Source of the DNA: Corynebacterium sp.
Lineage (GTDB): Bacteria > Actinomycetota > Actinomycetes > Mycobacteriales > Mycobacteriaceae
Reading direction: 5' to 3'
DNA length: 47,253 nt
NCBI RefSeq assembly: GCF_030532195.1
Contig: NZ_JAUNLP010000009.1
Span: 6,384-53,636, forward strand
Both the position numbers and the translations under genes were made by a program. The notes under the pieces are model-generated. The model did not search any database and was not told the DNA's origin. It saw only the letters and a program-made list of their open reading frames with translations. Shown here in pieces: positions 1 through 8,251 of the stretch (the stretch's first letter is position 1; every line of letters begins with the position of its first letter).

Positions 1-1
1 C

Positions 2-1822
2 ATTGTTGGCACCGGTCAGCTGACCTTTACTGCCGAGGCTTCTGAGGGGACTGCAGTCGTTGAGATTGCCGTGACCTCTGATGTGCCGGTTGCTTCTGCT
101 GTTGCCTTTGAGACTTTGACTTCGGCCCAGGTCAATAAGGATGGTTCGGCAAACGAGACTGGTGAAAACACTGTCATCGCTGAGCATAAGGACATCAACG
201 ACAAGGCTCAGACCGTAACCGGTGAGACTCCGCAGACCCCGACTACTACGCCGGGTAAGCCGGGCGAGTCGACGGAACCGTCGACCCAGCCGTCCGAGTC
301 CACCACGGAGGAGACTACTTCCGAGGAGACGACCGAGAAGACTACCCAGCCTTCTGAGTCCACCACGGAGGAAACCACTTCCGAGGAGACTACTGAGACG
401 ACGACCGAGCGCACCTCGGAACCGTCTGAGGAGCCGACTCCGCTGAACCCGTCCATCAAGACGGTGGCAGAGCTGGAGGGCAACGAAATCGTTGCCGGTG
501 CCGAGGTCACTGACACCGTCACTTACGAGGACCTGGTTCCGGGCGCTGAGTACACGCTGGACGCTTCCTTGATTAATAAGGAAACCGGCGATGTTATTGG
601 TCGCGGTGCAGTCAGCTTCACGCCGACTACTTCCAGCGGCAAGGTTGATGTGGTCATTACGGTTAACAAGAACGTCGACAAGCCTGTTGCAGAGGCTGTG
701 GCCTTTGAGAAACTGACGTCGACCCAGGTCAACAAGGATGGCTCGGTGAATGAGGAAGGCACCTCCAAGGAGATTGCCAACCACGAGGACATCAACGACG
801 CCAACCAGACTGTGACCGGCGATGTCCCGGAGACTCCGGAGACTCCGGAAACCACGGAACCTGAACAGCCGACCGACGAAACCTCGACCACTACCGAGAC
901 GACGGAGCCGACCACGTCCACGACCGAGCCGACTCCGAACCCGGGCGGAGAGAAGGAGCCGAGCGAGACTCCATCGACGGAGCAGACCACCGAGAAGACC
1001 ACTGAGCCGACTGACTCCACGGACACGACGGAGCCGTCTGACCAGCCGAGTGAGACCCCGTCGACCGAGCCAACCGAGCCGACCGACAAGCCGAGCGAGA
1101 CTCCGACGACCGAGCCTGGTCAGCCGGGCAAGCCAGGTAAGCCGGGCCAGCCGAGCGAGAAGCCGTCTATCGAGACTTCCGCTGGTATCGCTGGTAAGGC
1201 AATGGTCGAGAAGGGTGCAGTTGTCATCGACACTGTTCACTTCACTGGTCTGAAGCCGGGCACCAAGTACGAGCTGACTGGTGAGCTGATGTGCAAGGAC
1301 ACCGGTAAGAGCACCGGTGCAGTTGGCACGATGCAGTTCGTCCCGACTACGTCGGCAGGCAGCATCGATGTCCCGATCGTCATCACTGATGATCAGTGCG
1401 CCACCCAGGTTGTCTTCGAGACCTTGACTGACGTTGACGGTAAGACTGTTGCTGTCCACCACGACATCAACGATGAAGCTCAGACCGTCACCGATGGCAA
1501 GACTCCGGAGCAGCCGAGCGACAACGGTCAGCCGAATGACAACGGTTCCGACAACGGTCAGCCGAACGACAACGGCACCGACAATGGTGCCGACAACGGT
1601 CAGCCGAACAAGCCGGGCAAGTCTGGCAACACCACTAACAACAACCTTGACAAGACTATTGGCCAGAACAACCAGAACGTCACCATCATCGGTGGTACTG
1701 GCCAGAACGATGTTGAGGATCACGGTAAGGCACTGGCTCCGAACGCCGGTCGTCAGACCATTAAGTCCGTTCCTTCCGGCTCGACCGGTGGGGATGCTCA
1801 CGCTATGCCGCGAGTGGCTTAA
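2..1822 (+). CDS. VaFE-repeat secreted surface protein, 5' end outside the window
   Basis: The reading frame is open from the first bases of the window, so this is the C-terminal 606 residues of a larger exported protein. It holds three copies (the first cut) of a beta-sandwich unit ending in a V-x-F-E-x-L-T segment and then H-x-D-I-N-D-x-x-Q-T-V-T. This is the VaFE-type repeat known from actinobacterial surface proteins, in which Lys-Asn/Asp isopeptide bonds are expected. The units (about 2-220, 450-830, 1170-1490) are separated by long Thr/Glu/Pro/Ser linkers typical of cell-wall stalks. The tail after 1500 is made of Asn-Gly-Asp-Gln repeats. Unlike its relatives it ends with no LPXTG-like motif, hydrophobic segment or basic tail; the last residues are HAMPRVA. 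The other two frames near the stop offer no missing anchor either. A sortase gene starts 15 bp downstream and is probably co-transcribed. Family assignment is firm; how the protein is held at the surface is unknown. Confidence 0.85.
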   Translation: MVGTGQLTFTAEASEGTAVVEIAVTSDVPVASAVAFETLTSAQVNKDGSANETGENTVIAEHKDINDKAQTVTGETPQTPTTTPGKPGESTEPSTQPSESTTEETTSEETTEKTTQPSESTTEETTSEETTETTTERTSEPSEEPTPLNPSIKTVAELEGNEIVAGAEVTDTVTYEDLVPGAEYTLDASLINKETGDVIGRGAVSFTPTTSSGKVDVVITVNKNVDKPVAEAVAFEKLTSTQVNKDGSVNEEGTSKEIANHEDINDANQTVTGDVPETPETPETTEPEQPTDETSTTTETTEPTTSTTEPTPNPGGEKEPSETPSTEQTTEKTTEPTDSTDTTEPSDQPSETPSTEPTEPTDKPSETPTTEPGQPGKPGKPGQPSEKPSIETSAGIAGKAMVEKGAVVIDTVHFTGLKPGTKYELTGELMCKDTGKSTGAVGTMQFVPTTSAGSIDVPIVITDDQCATQVVFETLTDVDGKTVAVHHDINDEAQTVTDGKTPEQPSDNGQPNDNGSDNGQPNDNGTDNGADNGQPNKPGKSGNTTNNNLDKTIGQNNQNVTIIGGTGQNDVEDHGKALAPNAGRQTIKSVPSGSTGGDAHAMPRVA

Positions 1823-1837
1823 GAAATTGGAGATTCA

Positions 1838-2713
1838 ATGAGCGATCAGTTTAATTCGGACGACGAAGCCCGTCACGACGAAGCCCGCCAGGGCGATGTC
1901 CCTAATGGTGATGCCCTCAACGGCGATAGCGCCAATGGCAACGACCGCGACGGTCTTCCCGATGGCGAAGCCGTCACCGACGCTGCCCACGAGGACGGCA
2001 ACGCCGACGGCACCGACGGCAACGCTGACGACGCTGATACCACCGAGTCCACCTCGGAGGAGTCAGCCACCAAGTCCGGCAAGCACGCAGCTCCGGCGGG
2101 AGAGACCCCGTGGTGGAAGCGTCCGCCGTTCATCATTGGCGCGGTTGTTGTGGTGCTCATCATCGTCCTGTTGCTCACGCTGACAGGTAAGGATGACAAG
2201 CCATCCAGCTCTCTGGAGGGTGCGCAGGAGCACATTCCGGCGCCGGCTCAGGGAACCCGCGATTCCGTGCAGAGCATGGAAGTGGAAATTGATGGTAAGT
2301 CCGCTCCGGTTGATCTCGTCCAATTAACTGATCAGGGATCTCTTATCCCGCCGACGGATGTTTCTCGCCTCGGTTGGTACGCGGCATCGGCAATTCCGGG
2401 TGCGGAGGGGCCGTCAGGTTCTTCCGTCATTACCGGTCATGTCAATGCCGCTGACCAGGGCGAAGGCTACGCAGCTCGGTTTGCTGACCTGAAGGTTGGT
2501 GACACCGTGACTGTGAAGGTCAATGGTGAGGACCGTGATTTCACGGTCAGCAAGGATCCAGTTCACGTGGTCAAGGGCGCCGATATGCCTGAGTCCGTCA
2601 ATGACGCTAAGGGCGAAAACCGCCTGGTGTTGATCACCTGTGGTGGTGAGTACGTCGGCGGCAGCCTTGGCTACTCGGACAACATCATTGTCGAGGCTGA
2701 CCCAGTGCGCTAA
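1838..2713 (+). CDS. Sortase, class E/F-like
   Basis: This 291-residue membrane protein has a very acidic cytoplasmic N-terminus of about 90 residues, one membrane segment (about 94-116, rich in V/I/L) and an extracellular sortase beta-barrel. The catalytic His is H201 in VITGHVN and the Cys is C268 in LITCGG. The GWYA...PG..GSSVITGH pattern is that of actinobacterial class F sortases. After C268 I find no Arg until the very last residue, R291, although sortases normally carry a catalytic Arg on the strand after the Cys; in this protein that strand reads GYSDNIIVEA. The start is ATG with GGAG five bases upstream, 15 bp after the VaFE gene, so the two are probably translated together and this gene may serve that substrate. 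Whether it is active is open. Confidence 0.85.
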   Translation: MSDQFNSDDEARHDEARQGDVPNGDALNGDSANGNDRDGLPDGEAVTDAAHEDGNADGTDGNADDADTTESTSEESATKSGKHAAPAGETPWWKRPPFIIGAVVVVLIIVLLLTLTGKDDKPSSSLEGAQEHIPAPAQGTRDSVQSMEVEIDGKSAPVDLVQLTDQGSLIPPTDVSRLGWYAASAIPGAEGPSGSSVITGHVNAADQGEGYAARFADLKVGDTVTVKVNGEDRDFTVSKDPVHVVKGADMPESVNDAKGENRLVLITCGGEYVGGSLGYSDNIIVEADPVR

Positions 2714-2747
2714 TCCGCAGTTCAGTCCAAAATCTCAATCCATAACG

Positions 2748-2763
2748 CCCCGCGCAAGCGGGG
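2748..2763 (+). promoter_or_regulatory. GCAA-tetraloop hairpin at a ribosome-binding site
   Basis: A perfect 6-bp G/C stem (CCCCGC / GCGGGG) closes a GCAA tetraloop. Its 3' arm runs into the GGAGGAAGG Shine-Dalgarno region of the gene that starts at 2779. As RNA it could cover part of the ribosome-binding site or act as a processing or stability boundary between the sortase and the next gene. The structure is read from sequence; the role is inferred. Confidence 0.45.
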
Positions 2764-2778
2764 AGGAAGGCGCACACA

Positions 2779-3141
2779 ATGCAGAAGTTCATCAGGTTCG
2801 CAGGGTGGGCACTGACCCCTATCGTTTTCGCTATCCCGATTTTCATCGCCGCCAATGCAGGCGCGACCCCAGTCGGAGCCGCTAACGACACCGCAACGAC
2901 CCACCAGGCGCAGCGTTCGATTCTGCACACGGGTAAGGCAGCTGTTGACCGGTTCGTCACCAATCTGGAGGCCGCCGACGGCAAGGACTACGTCAACATT
3001 AAATTCACTGGCGACCACAGTGCCGAGGTTCAGATTCTGCCCGACGGTATGACTGACGAAGGCCAGCAGAAGGTCGATCAGATTACGGATGTGTTGAAGC
3101 TCAACGGCTACGATGACATTCGCTTTTGGGCAGTGCTCTAA
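2779..3141 (+). CDS. Small exported or membrane-anchored protein, function unknown
   Basis: The product is 120 residues with a hydrophobic N-terminal segment (about 8-30) that could be a signal peptide, possibly cut near ANA-GAT or GAA-ND, or an uncleaved anchor. A mixed alpha/beta domain of about 85 residues follows. I recognise no family, no cysteines and no sorting motif. It begins with ATG after a strong GGAGGAAGG site, 65 bp after the sortase, and is followed by a terminator, so it looks like the last gene of a VaFE protein-sortase-small protein operon. Its location outside the membrane next to a sortase suggests an accessory role in surface assembly, but nothing in the sequence proves this. 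Confidence 0.7.
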   Translation: MQKFIRFAGWALTPIVFAIPIFIAANAGATPVGAANDTATTHQAQRSILHTGKAAVDRFVTNLEAADGKDYVNIKFTGDHSAEVQILPDGMTDEGQQKVDQITDVLKLNGYDDIRFWAVL

Positions 3142-3159
3142 GGCATAGTCCCAGTTCAT

Positions 3160-3217
3160 ACGCGCCTCGGCGTGGTACGTGCTGTAACGGCATGTGCCCG
3201 CCAAGGCGCGTTTTCTT
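3160..3217 (+). terminator. Rho-independent terminator after the VaFE/sortase operon
   Basis: A 13-bp stem, ACGCGCCTCGGCG against CGCCAAGGCGCGT with one mismatch and a loop of roughly 25 nt, is followed by TTTTCTTT. It lies just after the stop of the small protein gene. Confidence 0.7.
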
Positions 3218-3240
3218 TATCTTCATCGCCGTCTGCACAC

Positions 3241-3254
3241 GCTTTACGACGGCC
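3241..3254 (+). repeat. Dispersed intergenic repeat, copy 1
   Basis: GCTTTACGACGGCC followed by YCAGCGMCC. The 14-mer occurs again at 46673-46686 and, inverted, at 28695-28708, always between genes. Confidence 0.55.
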
Positions 3255-3528
3255 TCAGCGACCGCGGCTACACGGTGACGTAGGTGCTCCTTCAGCGGGA
3301 TGTAGCCACATCAAGTAACTACATTTACTGCTTTGGCCTGCAGGAAAGCGTATTCTTAATCGATTAAATCGAAGGCTTTACTAGGAGTATGGCCAAAAGT
3401 TGAATGTTGGAATAACCAAAGGTGGCTAAATGGCTACCACTAAGCGGGGTGGGCGTGACGTGAACAACGTAAAATGATTTCCCCTGGCCGGTGAGGCTAA
3501 ATCAGTTGTTAGCGTCCTAAAATAAGGG

Positions 3529-3558
3529 CACCTAATTTGGCGTCACTCAATTGGGCGT
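3529..3558 (+). repeat. Tandem 15-bp direct repeat, operator-like
   Basis: CACCTAATTTGGCGT is followed immediately by CACTCAATTGGGCGT, with 12 of 15 bases identical. Each copy has an AATT core, so the pair looks like two adjacent binding sites for a regulator. The nearest downstream gene is the major pilin, about 800 bp away. Confidence 0.4.
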
Positions 3559-4054
3559 ATATGTGAATAGCTAGATGACCAGCGACGATGCGGCTACTTT
3601 CGCTTGTAGGGGTGACTCGTTGTGGTTGTCGTGTTTGAAAATGTCTAAATGCTAATAACTGCGAATATTAGTGAATAATGAACTACTAAAATATGCGATT
3701 CGCTTATTTATGATAGTGAGTTCTCGACATTAATAAACAGTTTTACTGTGAGGATACTGAGTGGTGAACATGCGGGGTTAAAAGTAGGACTAAACCTTCA
3801 AGGTGGTAGTCACTGATTAGGATTGTGTAATCGTCTTAAGTGTGAATATCGCTTCTTTGTGATGATGCCTGCTGGGTGGTGATGGGTCGGTGAGGTGGCC
3901 GACGGGATTTAATGCCTGAGGCCTGAAGTGGTGTGTCCATACGCCTTTAACCTGCAAGTTCGTGTGCCCAATGCTCTGATAGGTGTCGACAATGGCGATT
4001 TATGGGGTAAATTTCAACCATCTCTTGAAGATGTAATCAAACCCACATTGAGCT

Positions 4055-4077
4055 GCTTTTACTGGGTAAGTAAAAGC
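4055..4077 (+). other. Perfect 9-bp hairpin in the pilus upstream region
   Basis: GCTTTTACT and AGTAAAAGC flank a GGGTA loop. No T-run follows, so it is not a standard terminator. It could be a protein-binding palindrome or an RNA structure in the leader of the pilus transcript. Confidence 0.4.
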
Positions 4078-4364
4078 CGTTCAATATATTTGACCAGCGT
4101 AAATGCTGCAAGTGGTCAACTATGTGCTTATTGATAGCTAATCGCGCATTGTTCGAAGTGGTGCAAGAGTATGAGTTTCTGGTTTGCGGACTAACTCGTT
4201 ATGGCTATTGTTATGAGTGATCCGGGATAGTTCCCTGAGCGTTGCCTAAGAAATGGGTCGCCGGGAACGCCGTTCTGAAAGGTTCAGGCGCGGCGGTGGC
4301 TTGGGTCAAGTAACTCGCAGGCGAAGAAATCCTTCGTTTGCTTGCACTGAAAAGGACTTTTCGC

Positions 4365-6002
4365 GTGAACAAGTTTTCTCGTACGGCTCGCTCCGTGACG
4401 TTCGCTGCTATCGTCGGCCTGTCCATGGGTATCTCTGCTCCAGCTGCTATTGCGCAGGACACTGCTATTAATCAGGCTGCTGGCGATTCTCCGCTGGTGA
4501 ACAAGGATGCCAAGGGTGCGCTGACTATTCACAAGTTCGGTAACCCGATCAATGAGGGACAGCCGTCGGGCACTGAGGCCGATGTCAACGACGTTAAGGC
4601 TAACGGTGGCGAGGCACTTCAGGGTGTTGGCTTCACCGTGTACCAGATCAATAAGACCGCTGACGGTGCTACCGATATCAACGTCACCACCAACGAGGGT
4701 CTGCTGGCTGCCTCCAAGCTGACCGCAGGTCAGTTTGCTACTGGTACCCAGGCAACCCAGGAACTGATTGATAATGGCGTTCTGACTGAGGTTGCTAAGG
4801 GCACCACCGATGCTGATGGCAAGTGGGTTGTCTCCGAGAATCTTGACCTCGGCGCGTACCTCGTGGTTGAGACCACTCCAAAGGAGGGCTACGACCCGGC
4901 TGTTCCGTTCATTGCATTCGTTCCGATGACCAGCAATGGTCAGGTCGGAAATGAAACTCAGGGCGCTACCTGGAACTATGATGTCCATGCGTTCCCGAAG
5001 AACTACAAGGACGAAGAGCCGACCAAGACTGTTTCCGATAAGGATCAGAACGCTGGCGATGAGAATCTCGTCTACACGGTCACCGGTACAGCTCGCCAGC
5101 TGAAGCCGAACACGGAACGCACCCAGTTCCAGATCACTGACCAGATTGACCCGAAGCTGGAGGTTACCGGCGTAGAGGTCAAGATTGTCAAGGCCGATGG
5201 CTCTGCCGACCAGGCTCTGACCGCAGAGAACGACAAGGACGGCAAGTTCTTCGAGGGTAACAACGTCGATGTCGACCTGAACTCGGATGTTGCGAAGTCT
5301 CTGGCGGCCGGTGACAAGGTTGTCGTCACCATTACCACCAAGCTGAAGGCTGAATTCCAGAACGCTACCGACATCGCACCGAATAAGGGTCTGGTCTTCC
5401 AGAACAACCCGGATGGCACTGAGAATCAGACCCCGAAGGAAACTCCGGAAGTCAAGACCTACTGGGGTGGCCTGCAGTTCAAGAAGGTCGACGGCCAGGG
5501 CAACGCACTGGAAGGTGCTGAGTTCCAAATCGTCCGTCAGGATGCTGGCCTTAGCTGCTCCGACATCGATACGACCGCTGCAACCTCCTGGACTCCGGTA
5601 AACGGTCAGCAGAACGGTGAGGTTAAGACCACCTTCGTTTCTGGCCAGGACGGCATTGTCAAGGTCACCGGCCTGCATGTTAACGACTTCGAAGACAACG
5701 CTGTGGTTACCGACGCTGAGCAGTCGCACTACTGCCTGATTGAGACCAAGGCTCCGAAGGGCAAGGAGCTGCTGCCGGAGGCTCTCGAGTTCAAGCTGGT
5801 TGCTACCTCCACCGACCCGGAGCGCGTCTACGAGCTGGCTTCCGTTCAGGTTGGTCCTAACCCGGGCGAGGTCGTTAACACCGACGACACCACCCCGAAT
5901 CTGCCGATGACCGGTGGTGCCGGTGTTGGCATCCTGGCTGCTATCGGTGCCGCAATTGTGGCTGCCGGTGCTTGGTTCGCACGTCGCGGTTCCAAGAACT
6001 AA
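4365..6002 (+). CDS. spaA: Major pilin (SpaA/SpaD/SpaH-type, isopeptide-forming)
   Basis: This 545-residue shaft pilin is assembled covalently outside the cell by the class C sortase next door. I take the GTG at 4365 as start because AAAGGA lies eight bases upstream and a signal peptide ending AIA-QD follows directly; an open TTG 27 bases earlier lacks a site. The pilin motif reads YDVHAFPKN with K212 as the expected polymerisation lysine. Two to three CNA-B/Ig-like domains follow. An E-box IETKAP has E460, used for internal isopeptide formation. The sorting signal is LPMTG at 513-517, followed by a hydrophobic helix and RRGSKN. The order pilin, sortase, LAxTG pilin, large tip protein matches corynebacterial spaA-srtA-spaB-spaC loci. 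Strong hairpins after the stop would favour high pilin expression over the downstream genes. Confidence 0.92.
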   Translation: MNKFSRTARSVTFAAIVGLSMGISAPAAIAQDTAINQAAGDSPLVNKDAKGALTIHKFGNPINEGQPSGTEADVNDVKANGGEALQGVGFTVYQINKTADGATDINVTTNEGLLAASKLTAGQFATGTQATQELIDNGVLTEVAKGTTDADGKWVVSENLDLGAYLVVETTPKEGYDPAVPFIAFVPMTSNGQVGNETQGATWNYDVHAFPKNYKDEEPTKTVSDKDQNAGDENLVYTVTGTARQLKPNTERTQFQITDQIDPKLEVTGVEVKIVKADGSADQALTAENDKDGKFFEGNNVDVDLNSDVAKSLAAGDKVVVTITTKLKAEFQNATDIAPNKGLVFQNNPDGTENQTPKETPEVKTYWGGLQFKKVDGQGNALEGAEFQIVRQDAGLSCSDIDTTAATSWTPVNGQQNGEVKTTFVSGQDGIVKVTGLHVNDFEDNAVVTDAEQSHYCLIETKAPKGKELLPEALEFKLVATSTDPERVYELASVQVGPNPGEVVNTDDTTPNLPMTGGAGVGILAAIGAAIVAAGAWFARRGSKN

Positions 6003-6060
6003 GTCCGTAACGGACTGAAAAGTCAGCGAGAATCCGCAAACTCGAAAGCTTGCTGACAAC

Positions 6061-6090
6061 CGGGTCACCGTCATAGGTGACGGTGACCCG
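6061..6090 (+). terminator. Strong hairpin after the major pilin gene, attenuator-like
   Basis: A perfect 13-bp stem (CGGGTCACCGTCA / TGACGGTGACCCG) with a TAGG loop. There is no U-tract, so it is more likely an RNA-stabilising or partial-termination structure between the pilin and sortase genes than a full terminator. Confidence 0.6.
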
Positions 6091-6114
6091 ACCGGGAAAG
6101 TAGCTGCCCGGTAG

Positions 6115-6145
6115 CAAGCAGGGTGTGCGTTGCGCACCCTGCTTG
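6115..6145 (+). terminator. Second hairpin between the pilin and sortase genes
   Basis: CAAGCAGGGTG and CACCCTGCTTG form a perfect 11-bp stem around a 9-nt loop. The next bases, TTGTGGCTT, are only weakly T-rich. With the hairpin at 6061 it probably lowers readthrough into srtC. Confidence 0.55.
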
Positions 6146-6279
6146 TTGTGGCTTAAAGAACTATGAACGTCGTTAAGCCAAAAGAGCTACCAGATTTTTC
6201 CTCGAGCCTTGTGACCGCGGTTCCCGAATGAGGCGGTCGGGTTCGTCAATCGGTAGATACATTTCTATGGAGTAAAGCT

Positions 6280-7344
6280 GTGAACCCAATGTCCGCGTCT
6301 CAGATGGGGGACGAGGCTCAGGTTGAGAAGCCGGAAGCCGGTAAGCACAGGCAGCCGAAGAAGAATTCACTGCTGCTGCCGGCGCTGATTGTGGTGCTCG
6401 GCATGCTCGTGATGCTGTACCCGGTGATTTCCACTGTGTGGAACAACCACGGTACGACGAAGGCTGCGGAAGAATACGCGAAGCTGGAGAAGGGCGTTCC
6501 ACAGGAAGTGCTGGACACGCAGTGGGATTCCGCGCACGCCTACAACGAAAACCGCAACACCGGCCCGATTCTGGACCCGTGGTTGGCTCGCATTGACGAC
6601 GGCAACGCTGAGTACGCGGCCTATCTGAAGGAGCTGTCGGAAACTGATGCGATGGCGCGTCTGGTAATTCCGAGCATCAAGGTGGACTTGCCGGTCTACC
6701 ACGGTACTGAAGACAAGACTCTGCAGAAGGGGCTTGGCCACCTCTACGGTTCGGATCTTCCGGTCGGGGGCGAGGGAACTCACTCCGTCATTACTGGTCA
6801 TACCGGCCTGTCGAATGCGACGCTGTTTGACAACCTGTCGAAGGTCAAGGAAGGCGATGCCTTCTATGTCCAGGTCACGGGCCATAAGTTGAAGTATGTC
6901 GTTGACCAGATCAAGGTCGTCCTGCCAAACGAGACCGAAGGCCTGCGCCCGGTCGCTGGTAAGGACTACATCACCCTGATTACGTGTACTCCGTATGGCA
7001 TTAATACTCATCGTCTGCTGGTGCGTGGTCACCAAGTTCCGATGGATGAAAACGATGCTGCAATTCTGGACCAGACCCACGGCCCTGGTTGGCAGTGGTG
7101 GATGTACGCCCTAGTTGCAGCAGCCGTGCTGGTTGGTGCTGGTCTCGGTTGGTGGCTGTGGCGTCAGAAGAAGAAGGCTGATGAGACCGATGAGGTCGAC
7201 AACAACTCTGAGTCTGACGACAACGTCGACGAAAGTGCCGAGGAAAGCACCGAAGAAACCGCTGCGGACTCCGACGAACAGTCAGAAGCACCGCAAGAGC
7301 CTAACGACGATCAAACGTCCTGGTGGGAGCGTGAAGATGATTAA
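6280..7344 (+). CDS. srtC: Class C (pilin-polymerising) sortase
   Basis: This 354-residue transpeptidase joins pilin subunits through the pilin-motif lysine. An N-terminal membrane segment lies at about 30-52. The lid motif characteristic of class C enzymes is DPWL in GPILDPWLARI. The catalytic residues are H174 in TGHTGLS, C236 in LITCTPYG and R249 in LLVRG. A second membrane helix (about 275-295) is followed by a roughly 60-residue very acidic tail that is longer than usual for the class. The start is GTG with GGAG seven bases upstream. The gene overlaps the next one by 8 bp, so their translation is probably coupled. It is the dedicated polymerase of the pilus made from the neighbouring pilins. 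Confidence 0.93.
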   Translation: MNPMSASQMGDEAQVEKPEAGKHRQPKKNSLLLPALIVVLGMLVMLYPVISTVWNNHGTTKAAEEYAKLEKGVPQEVLDTQWDSAHAYNENRNTGPILDPWLARIDDGNAEYAAYLKELSETDAMARLVIPSIKVDLPVYHGTEDKTLQKGLGHLYGSDLPVGGEGTHSVITGHTGLSNATLFDNLSKVKEGDAFYVQVTGHKLKYVVDQIKVVLPNETEGLRPVAGKDYITLITCTPYGINTHRLLVRGHQVPMDENDAAILDQTHGPGWQWWMYALVAAAVLVGAGLGWWLWRQKKKADETDEVDNNSESDDNVDESAEESTEETAADSDEQSEAPQEPNDDQTSWWEREDD

Positions 7345-8242
7345 ACATTGCAATAGCCAGATTCTTGGCAAGTCCCTAGCATCCGGCCTTATTGCTGCAT
7401 GCGCTTTCACCGGTATCGGTCTCGGTACCGCGCAGGCGGCAAGGATCGTCGGCGATGCCGATTCGGTGGCTGCTGGACAGACGGCTGGGACCGATAGCTT
7501 GAGCATTACGCTCTCGCAAGGCAATCCGGATGATGAGCACTCCGGAGTCACCGGTTCTATTAGCGGTGTGACCATTCACCTGAACCGACTGTCCGGTATT
7601 GACCCGCGGGTTCCGGCCGATAAGGCTCGCGTGGAGAAGGCTTCGATTGCTGAGATTCAGGATTGGTCGAAGAACCTGCATTACTCCGCAGTGACGGATG
7701 ACAACGGTACCGTTCGTTTCAGCAATCTTGAGCCAGGCGTTTATTTGGTGAGTTCCACCGCTCCTGATGGCAACTACCGAGAGATTAACTCCTTCCTCGT
7801 TGCCGTGCCTTTCTACACTGTGACGAATAATCCAAACCCTGTCGAAGGCGTGGTAGTGGCGAAATCTCATAAGCCGGGAACTCCGCCACCGACCACTCCG
7901 GACGTGCCTCCAACAACTCCGGGTGTGCCACCGACGACCCCAGGTGTGCCGCCGACGGTTCCTGGCGTTCCACCGGTGACTACAACTCCAGGAAAGCCTC
8001 CGACGCCGGGGATCCCAGGTATTCCAGGTACACCCGGAACTCCAACAACTCCCACTCAGCCAGGCACCCCGGGAACCTCGGGGCAGTCTGGTGTTCCGGG
8101 AACTTCGGGTAGCTCGGAGTCTAAGGGCCCACTGGCAATCACCGGTGTTCAAGCACTCGGACTTGCTGGCATCGCCGCGATGCTTATTGGTGGCGGCGTG
8201 GCAATCATTGTTACCGCTCAGCGAAAGAATCGTAAAGGATAA
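7337..8242 (+). CDS. spaB: Minor/basal pilin (SpaB-type) with LAITG signal and Pro-rich stalk
   Basis: This is a 301-residue surface protein. The start is the ATG at 7337, overlapping the sortase stop and followed by a signal peptide ending AQA-ARI. One CNA-B/prealbumin-like domain (about 40-180) carries the GxVxFSNLEPGVYLV signature, with a lysine-bearing segment near VVVAKSHKPG. A Pro/Thr/Gly stalk (about 180-265) of repeated PTTPGVP units follows. The sorting signal is LAITG, then a hydrophobic helix and RKNRKG. Basal pilins of corynebacterial Spa systems use LAxTG-type signals read by the housekeeping sortase, and this gene sits in the same position in the operon, so I infer that it ends polymerisation and attaches the pilus to the wall. 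Confidence 0.85.
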   Translation: MIKHCNSQILGKSLASGLIAACAFTGIGLGTAQAARIVGDADSVAAGQTAGTDSLSITLSQGNPDDEHSGVTGSISGVTIHLNRLSGIDPRVPADKARVEKASIAEIQDWSKNLHYSAVTDDNGTVRFSNLEPGVYLVSSTAPDGNYREINSFLVAVPFYTVTNNPNPVEGVVVAKSHKPGTPPPTTPDVPPTTPGVPPTTPGVPPTVPGVPPVTTTPGKPPTPGIPGIPGTPGTPTTPTQPGTPGTSGQSGVPGTSGSSESKGPLAITGVQALGLAGIAAMLIGGGVAIIVTAQRKNRKG

Positions 8243-8251
8243 CGGCAGAAC

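Larger units (their letters stand above)
3218..4364. other. 1.15-kb AT-richer non-coding region upstream of the pilus operon
   Basis: I find no convincing gene here. The longest open frame (3928-4134) has no ribosome-binding site and no recognisable protein character. Composition is visibly more AT-rich than the flanks, especially 3640-3760. The stretch contains a copy of a dispersed repeat (3241-3254), a 15-bp tandem repeat (3529-3558), a 12-bp palindrome TTAATCGATTAA at 3356-3367, several GTGAATA strings (near 3562, 3670, 3841) and a perfect hairpin at 4055-4077. A long regulatory leader for the pilus operon, or remnant or transferred DNA, are the likely explanations. Confidence 0.6.

Noticed and set aside
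3928..4134. 68-codon frame in the pilus upstream region
   Set aside because: No ribosome-binding site, no signal or domain, and composition unlike neighbouring genes.
4284..6137. Open frame of 617 codons on the minus strand opposite the major pilin gene
   Set aside because: It is the antisense shadow of a clearly coding pilin gene; no ribosome-binding site and no recognisable domains.
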